NCBI GenBank assembly: GCA_029339505.1
Contig: JAQISU010000169.1
Location: forward strand, 7,308,001-7,372,000
Reading direction: 5' to 3'
DNA length: 64,000 nucleotides
Source of the DNA: Unio delphinus
Taxonomy: Eukaryota > Mollusca > Bivalvia > Unionida > Unionidae
Position numbers and translations under genes: made by a program. Shown piece by piece: positions 59,601 through 64,000 of the stretch; position 1 is the stretch's first letter; the number at the start of each line of letters is the position of its first letter. The notes below the pieces were generated by a model. The model was not told the DNA's origin, did not search any database, and saw only the letters and a list, made by a program, of their open reading frames with translations.

Positions 59601-60655
59601 AGAATAAAACAGGAGACGTTACATGTATAATGCGAGTCGGCTGATGTTCCCATCAAGGATAATTACAGGGAAGATACCAACAACTAAGTATCATCGTATC
59701 CATCTGTGTACGATCCAATAACCAGATATAAAACCGTTTATTTGACCGGTCCAGGAGGATGTGGTAAGACATCCAGAGTAATCGAATTATTCGCGATAAA
59801 CGCTGACATGATTGTGTTGACTCCAACTCATCGTCTTGCTCAAGAGATGAGATCCCGGGGGGTTAACGCTTGTACGTATCATAGTTTTTTTCCAGTATAA
59901 TATCACTGAGTGGACTCCAGATCGAATGGGAACAAAACATATTTCTGGGAAAATCATATGGGATGAAATAGATACAGTATCGTTGACGCTATAAAAAAAA
60001 ACATTTTTGGAATGGTTGCGAATAAAAAAATATCGCTGTGATAATGTGTAGTGATCACGGTCAACCACCGCCATTTACCGGTGAATCTCCTCATTGTTGG
60101 CTAAAACATAATGTAGACTATAACGAAGAAATTAACACAGATCACAGATCACTTGATGCGAAGTTAACCGAGTTAAAATCCGCGATAAGATTACAACCGG
60201 ATAGAGTTCAGTGTGAGCGAACACGTAAAATAATTCCTGAATATCCGATTAATTATTTCTGGCAGATCTAGTTGTCGCGAGCAGAAAAAAATCCAAGATC
60301 TACTTCAGATGAAATTATTTAACACACACAAAGAAAAATTCCTGATGGAACCAGCACCGCTATGCTATAGACCAATGGATACACGACGATAAAACATCGA
60401 AGTTGATATTCCTGGTAAATCTGAAAAACAAGAACTTGTGTTAAATGATATTGAGTCGATATCACCGTTGTCGAGTACGCATTACGCGCTGATAAATCTC
60501 CATGAGTGTTAGGCTACGCGATGACGATACACTCTTAACAAGGATTGACTATCACGGATACAACTGTTTGGATCATCGATGATTTCATCGAATGGTCAAA
60601 TTTAGTTTATCTTGCGGTGTCACAAGTATGAAGAATAGGTCAACTTCAAAGAGTT
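56665..60655 (+). pseudogene. Family B DNA polymerase fused to SF1 helicase, inactivated
   Basis: One long gene, heavily frameshifted. N-terminal pieces at 56665-56880 and 57040-57459 (KLKFPITVKTITGE, NSHAWSSSV). A foreign insertion at about 57460-58518 interrupts. It resumes with DEEDGYDQFV, then a conserved VPSVAAHF..DDVQASCVEHGHVEY block. Polymerase motif A is VDMATCYPES (58814-58843). Motif C, expected as a ..TDS.. acidic turn, reads VATGSFYF (59507-59536), so a catalytic Asp is lost. The helicase follows without a gap: Walker A GPGGCGKT (59748-59771), WDE, CSDHGQPPPF (60047-60076), and AMTIHS interrupted by a stop before QG (60514-60550). Role: protein-primed replication by the polymerase, with its own unwinding enzyme (family knowledge and inference). 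Confidence 0.85.
57445..58518. other. Foreign insertion inside the polymerase gene
   Basis: The polymerase reading stops near 57445-57459 and resumes at about 58521 with no polymerase-like sequence between. The insert is AT-rich, has no long ORF and carries 'caaaatggcggcag' at 58392, a YY1-like start context of the kind found at animal promoters and retroelement 5' ends. No clear target duplication or terminal repeats were found. Confidence 0.5.
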
Positions 60656-60659
60656 GTTA

Positions 60660-61353
60660 TTAGTTAAGGCCACGAAGAGGTAATTGAGTGTCATCTTGGA
60701 TAACTTGTAACTGTTCACGAGTAAATCCACGCTGTGGTGCAGGTGGATCTAATCTATATATTGCTGATCTGTTTTTAGATGTGACCACGCTGAATATATT
60801 ATGTGAGGTGATACTCCATATAGGATCAGTTGATCTTCTTCTACTGCCTTCAAGTTCGCCAGGCTCATATAAATATCTCACTGTGACATTGCTAGGTAAT
60901 ATCTGCGCTGAAAAATTACTCCTCGGTAAATTGATATTTTTTTGTGTGATTGCGACAGCCGGTTTTATGTTTAACGTCTGAGTAATTTCATTGTTGAGTG
61001 CGGTAATTACCCCTGGCAATCTCTTGACCCATTCACGAGATCATTTATCATCGATGAACTCTTTCGCATACTGATAATGAAACAATTTATCCACGAGTGT
61101 TGTGTTAAACCGTTCAACAATTGCTTGGTCTCGATGTATTACAGTATATCCTTGTCGTATCATGGTATTATGTTGCTTCATCGTTATGATACTTCACCTT
61201 GAAATTCCTTGCCGGGATCGACTTGGATAAGATTTGGCCATCGCAGAGGACCTCTACGATAAATTCTTTTGAACGCGGAAGCAACCTCAGATGATGACTT
61301 GGTTGATAACGGCTCAGCCTCCTTGTATCTACTAGAAAAATCAACTACGGTTA

Positions 61354-61430
<77 letters not shown>

Positions 61431-61667
61431 TATTAACAATATCGTGCGGCAGAAATAATATATCGGCCTGATGAACTTCATTAGGGTGCTGACATCAAAC
61501 AATGTATATTGAATCTTTGCTGGACGCGGTAGATAAATTTGCCATATTGCTTGTCGGGATAACAAATTTGCCGCTGTTGTATTTGTTACTTTTGTGGCGT
61601 TGGCGAGTTTATCGATGGCTGATTTACCCTTCCAATATCCACCCGGAGAATAACAAATCCATTCCAT
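60660..61667 (-). pseudogene. Retrovirus-type integrase, inner Maverick, broken
   Basis: An ATG at 61667 opens SPGGYWKGKSAIDKL, AIWQIYLP (near 61531), then a frame break. An (AT)n run at 61358-61428 interrupts the core. Core motifs VVDF.SRYKEAEP (about 61345-61310) and QVDPGKEF (about 61235-61210) follow. The C-terminal chromo-like end at 61019-60660 is open (EPGELEGSRRR, TDPIWSITSHNI, RLDPPAPQRGFTREQLQ). The domain order is zinc-binding/N-terminal, rve core with its Asp residues, and C-terminal. It is convergent with the polymerase gene, with which it meets at about 60655-60660. Non-functional. Confidence 0.85.
61358..61428. repeat. (AT)n microsatellite in the integrase core
   Basis: A pure AT run of about 70 bases inserted or expanded where the outer copy has ordinary coding sequence (about 63060). 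Confidence 0.98.
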
Positions 61668-61730
61668 ATAATTAAATACTAGCCCCCATCATTAATTTAC
61701 CTTTCATAGCGGTTTTTATTATCCACGAAG

Positions 61731-62152
61731 CTAACTTTTCTTTGTAGGAATGGAATTTAATGCATGAATTAATTTTATATCCGCGATGTGGCGCTGTTGA
61801 AGGTCTTTGTTTTTATAAGCATCATCATGAGCATGACAAGCTCTATCTATGGCGTTTATCGGATATTCACCCAGACGAGGTTGATCTCGATCATCGAGTT
61901 GGGTTCCCGGACCACAATAACTATACCTGGGAAGATGTTTTCTCCTGGGTATTTCGCCCATGGAACTCCTGGGAGTTTTGTTAACTTGGCTGCGATATCA
62001 CCTCCCTTTTCTTTTTTTTACTGACAAATCTAAATTTTTTAATACCACACTGTGAACACTTACCATTGACCGCATCTGTTATTTTTAGTTGTGGTGTGAG
62101 TTGGGTCAGTCGTTGATGTACGAGTTTAACATTTCACACAATATAAATCCAT
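61731..62152 (-). pseudogene. PLA2-like protein with zinc ribbon, inner Maverick
   Basis: An ATG at 62152 opens MDLYCVKC; a CSQCGIKKFRFV knuckle follows after a stop and frameshift, then GGDIAAKLT. A second frameshift leads to the open part 61961-61731, with YCGPGT and ACHAHDDAY. Here both Cys pairs of the zinc ribbon are visible, confirming the domain order seen partially in the outer copy. The catalytic His-Asp is retained. It is divergent from the ATPase at 62174, 21 bases between starts. Confidence 0.8.
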
Positions 62153-62173
62153 AATATATTTAAGTTATATCTA

Positions 62174-62796
62174 ATGGAAATTATTGACTTTTCAGCGCTA
62201 AAAAAACAACACAAGAATTAATCATCATCCAATGTTACCAAATTCAGTTTGAATGATCATCATTGACCCTTCCGGGAGTGGTAAAACACAACTGCTACTT
62301 AATTTGATAATGAAGTGGATGAAGTGGGATAAACTATATTTGATAACACCGAGTGTAGATGATCAACATTGTTATCAAGTACTAAGAGATTTTAAAGAGA
62401 AGATATTATTGAATTTATTACTGATATTGATGAAGCAACTAGCATCGATGATATCAACTCGAGTGTTAACAATTTAGTTGTGTACGATGATACGATAAAC
62501 AAAAAATCCAGTTAGGATATTTTCCCAAGGAAGTCACAAAAATACGTGATATATGTTACTCAACGATACACTAAAATTCTGAAGGTGATCCGAGATAATT
62601 GTAATATTCTTGCAGTGTTTAACAGGGTTGACACTCATACACTAAGAAATATATTTTTCAAACCTGGACTACAATTATAATAAATTAAAAAATTTCTTTA
62701 GTGTTGCTCAAGCAGCTCCACATGGATTTAAAACAATAACATTATCTGACCCCGGAACATGATATCGAATCGGACTGGATAAAATATACGGTTAAT
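62174..62796 (+). pseudogene. Packaging ATPase, inner Maverick, broken
   Basis: Parallel to the intact outer gene: MLPNS, Walker A DPSGSGKT (first Gly changed to Asp), KWDKLY, VTQRYTKI, NCNILAVFN and a C-terminal RIGLDKIYG-like end, spread over frames with stops. The last bases overlap the terminal repeat. Clearly dead. The matching gene in the outer element (45417-46082) allows direct comparison. Confidence 0.85.
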
Positions 62797-62950
62797 TCAT
62801 CGTGAACACGATGATATACTCAACCCACGAAGGTAGTATTTTACTGCAGTGATTAATCCCAGGAAAACAAAACTGGTAAATTACAAAATAGCGGTTATTT
62901 TACCAAAATAACGGCTCTACAAAAATGATCTGTTCTCTCTCCCTGCTGCT
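62784..62950 (-). repeat. Right terminal inverted repeat of the inner Maverick
   Basis: Complement of the left repeat (46748-46914). The outermost bases on the complement read AGCAGCAGGGAGAGAGAAC. CAGAT follows at 62951-62955. Confidence 0.92.
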
Positions 62951-63764
62951 CAGATTTATCTTCCACCGCCTAAACAAATTAGCACATTTTGATGTCATTG
63001 TTCCAAATGAAGTTCATCAAGCTGATATATTATTTCTGCCGCATGATACTGTCAATACATGGACTTACAAGTATGCATTAACAGTAGTTGATGTTGCGAG
63101 TAGATACAAGGAAGCTGAGCCATTGTTGACCAAGGCTGCATCAGAGGTATCTGTTGCATTTGAAAAAATTTATCGACGAGGACCTTTACAGTGGCCAAGT
63201 CTATTACAGGTTGATCCTGAAAAGGAATTTCAGGGTGCAGTGTCATAATGTCACCATCAGGCAGGGACATACTGCAATACACCACAATCAGGCAATTATT
63301 GAACAATTTAATCGAACACTTGCTGAGCGGTTTGGATATTAATATGCGAAAGAATTTATCGATGATAAACGATCACGTGAATGGGTCAAGAGATTACCAG
63401 GTGTGATAACTGCGCTAAATAATGAAATTACTCAAACAATAAATATGAAACCTATTAATGCGATAAAAGAAAAAGTATATACCCGTACAAAATACACAAA
63501 ATGATTTTTCAAAACAATGAATATTCAGTAATGTCTTTGTGAGATATTTATTTGAACCAGGTGAACTTCAAGGTGGTAAAAAAAAGTGCTACTGATACTA
63601 TTTGGAGTGTCACGTCGCATAAAATATCTAGCATAACAAGATCCACAGGTAGACCTGCATTCTATAGATTAGATTCAACTGCTCCTCAGCGTGGATTTAC
63701 AGGTGAACAGTTACAATTGATACCCGAGGATACACAATTACCGCCACGATCACTGATCACTTAA
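62951..63764 (+). pseudogene. Integrase, C-terminal part, outer Maverick
   Basis: Begins right at the inner element's edge with IYLPP and then, after a frame change, NEVHQADILFLPHD, the rve core with VVDVASRYKEAEP (first Asp), LQVDPEKEF (second Asp), a frameshift near 63240, then IIEQFNRTLAE (the catalytic Glu region). It ends with the C-terminal chromo-like block RLDSTAPQRGFTGEQLQ up to a stop at 63764. The catalytic residues are recognisable, but the gene is cut by the inner Maverick and has at least two frameshifts. Confidence 0.88.
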
Positions 63765-64000
63765 CTATCACCTCTGCGTCTGTTACACTCTAAACAGGTC
63801 AGCATAACATTTTCTCGTGTATGACCAAGACTGCTATTTTTTCTGTCTGCGGTAAATTGGCGAGGATCTTTATCCGAATACTGCCATAGCATTATACAAT
63901 TACAGCTCATGCAGTGATTATTCTGTTGTTGTTTCAGCATCATTATAAATCCTACATCAATATAAAATTCTCTATTGTTTTTCTTATTGTGTTGTTTATA
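63761..64000 (-). CDS. HNH-like zinc domain, probable C-terminus of the outer polymerase-helicase
   Basis: The minus-strand frame is open from the window edge to the stop at 63761. It reads NNHCMSCN, a Gln-Phe-x-x-Asp-Arg segment (QFTADR), LGHTRENV and LTCLECNRRRGD. Two Cys-x2-Cys pairs bracket an HNH/beta-beta-metal type core. Its stop overlaps the integrase end tail-to-tail, which is where the polymerase-helicase gene ends in the inner element. It is therefore likely the last domain of the outer polymerase-helicase, continuing off the window. The inner copy has lost this part. Confidence 0.6.
   Translation of the reverse strand, partial: YKQHNKKNNREFYIDVGFIMMLKQQQNNHCMSCNCIMLWQYSDKDPRQFTADRKNSSLGHTRENVMLTCLECNRRRGDS

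Larger units (their letters stand above)
46743..62955. mobile_element. Inner Maverick/Polinton with CAGAT target duplication
   Basis: The element proper is 46748-62950 (16,203 bp) and CAGAT flanks it at 46743-46747 and 62951-62955. Both ends start AGCAGCAGGGAG and are inverted copies for about 165 bp. The gene set is that of a Maverick: packaging ATPase, PLA2 protein, rve integrase, family B polymerase with helicase, adenain protease, hexon-like and penton-like proteins. It interrupts the outer element's integrase gene. Most genes carry frameshifts, so it is inactive. Confidence 0.93.

Overview
This is an AT-rich stretch of animal nuclear DNA with eukaryotic splice signals, many microsatellites, tRNA-derived SINEs, non-LTR and Penelope-like retroelement debris, and two Maverick/Polinton (adintovirus-like) elements at the right end. 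The repeat content suggests an invertebrate, most likely a bivalve mollusc. That is an inference from the style of the SINEs and Mavericks, not from a diagnostic gene.

Layout. Positions 1-4000 hold two probable minus-strand exons of an unrecognised host gene (3626-3715 and 128-262) inside repeat-rich introns. A TA-flanked MITE with pogo/Tigger-style ends lies at 4767-5544. From 5.5 to 24 kb the sequence is mostly intergenic or intronic: degenerate tandem repeats, SINEs of two families, and 3' ends of non-LTR retrotransposons at 14.1-15.8 kb and 17.3 kb. A small two-exon minus-strand gene related to BED/hAT-type zinc-finger proteins lies at 24485-25523; it appears damaged. Three SINEs sit side by side at 25.8-26.6 kb and an LTR-like block at 27.3-28.25 kb. 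A repeat of about 1.7-2.2 kb at 757-2970 recurs at 30387-32130, each copy with its own later insertions. A Penelope-like reverse transcriptase remnant (33.3-35.7 kb) is bracketed by two inverted arrays of a 14-bp motif. A palindrome-rich patch lies at 36.2-36.7 kb, and 36.8-45.1 kb shows no convincing gene.

Mavericks. An outer element begins at 45156 with a terminal repeat and carries an intact packaging ATPase, a phospholipase A2-like protein and the first part of an integrase. The integrase is cut at 46747, and its second part resumes at 62951 after 16,203 bases. Those 16,203 bases are a second, inner Maverick (46748-62950) with inverted terminal repeats that start AGCAGCAGGGAG and a 5-base target duplication, CAGAT. 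In its own orientation (read from the right) the inner element has ATPase, PLA2, integrase, a fused family B DNA polymerase and SF1 helicase, zinc-binding and HNH proteins, a coiled-coil protein, a penton-like protein, a membrane protein, a fibre-like protein, an adenain-like protease, a hexon-like capsid protein and further small virion-type proteins. Most of its genes are frameshifted; the protease, the membrane protein and a 73-residue protein remain open. In the outer element a zinc-finger/HNH-like domain follows the integrase at the window edge in the place expected for the tail of its polymerase-helicase gene. This tail is missing from the inner copy.

The virion genes (capsid, penton, protease, ATPase, PLA2) and replication genes (polymerase-helicase, integrase) together describe a former DNA virus-like transposon able to build particles and integrate by a retrovirus-type integrase. 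The inner copy is clearly inactive. The outer copy is at least integrase-dead because of the nested insertion.
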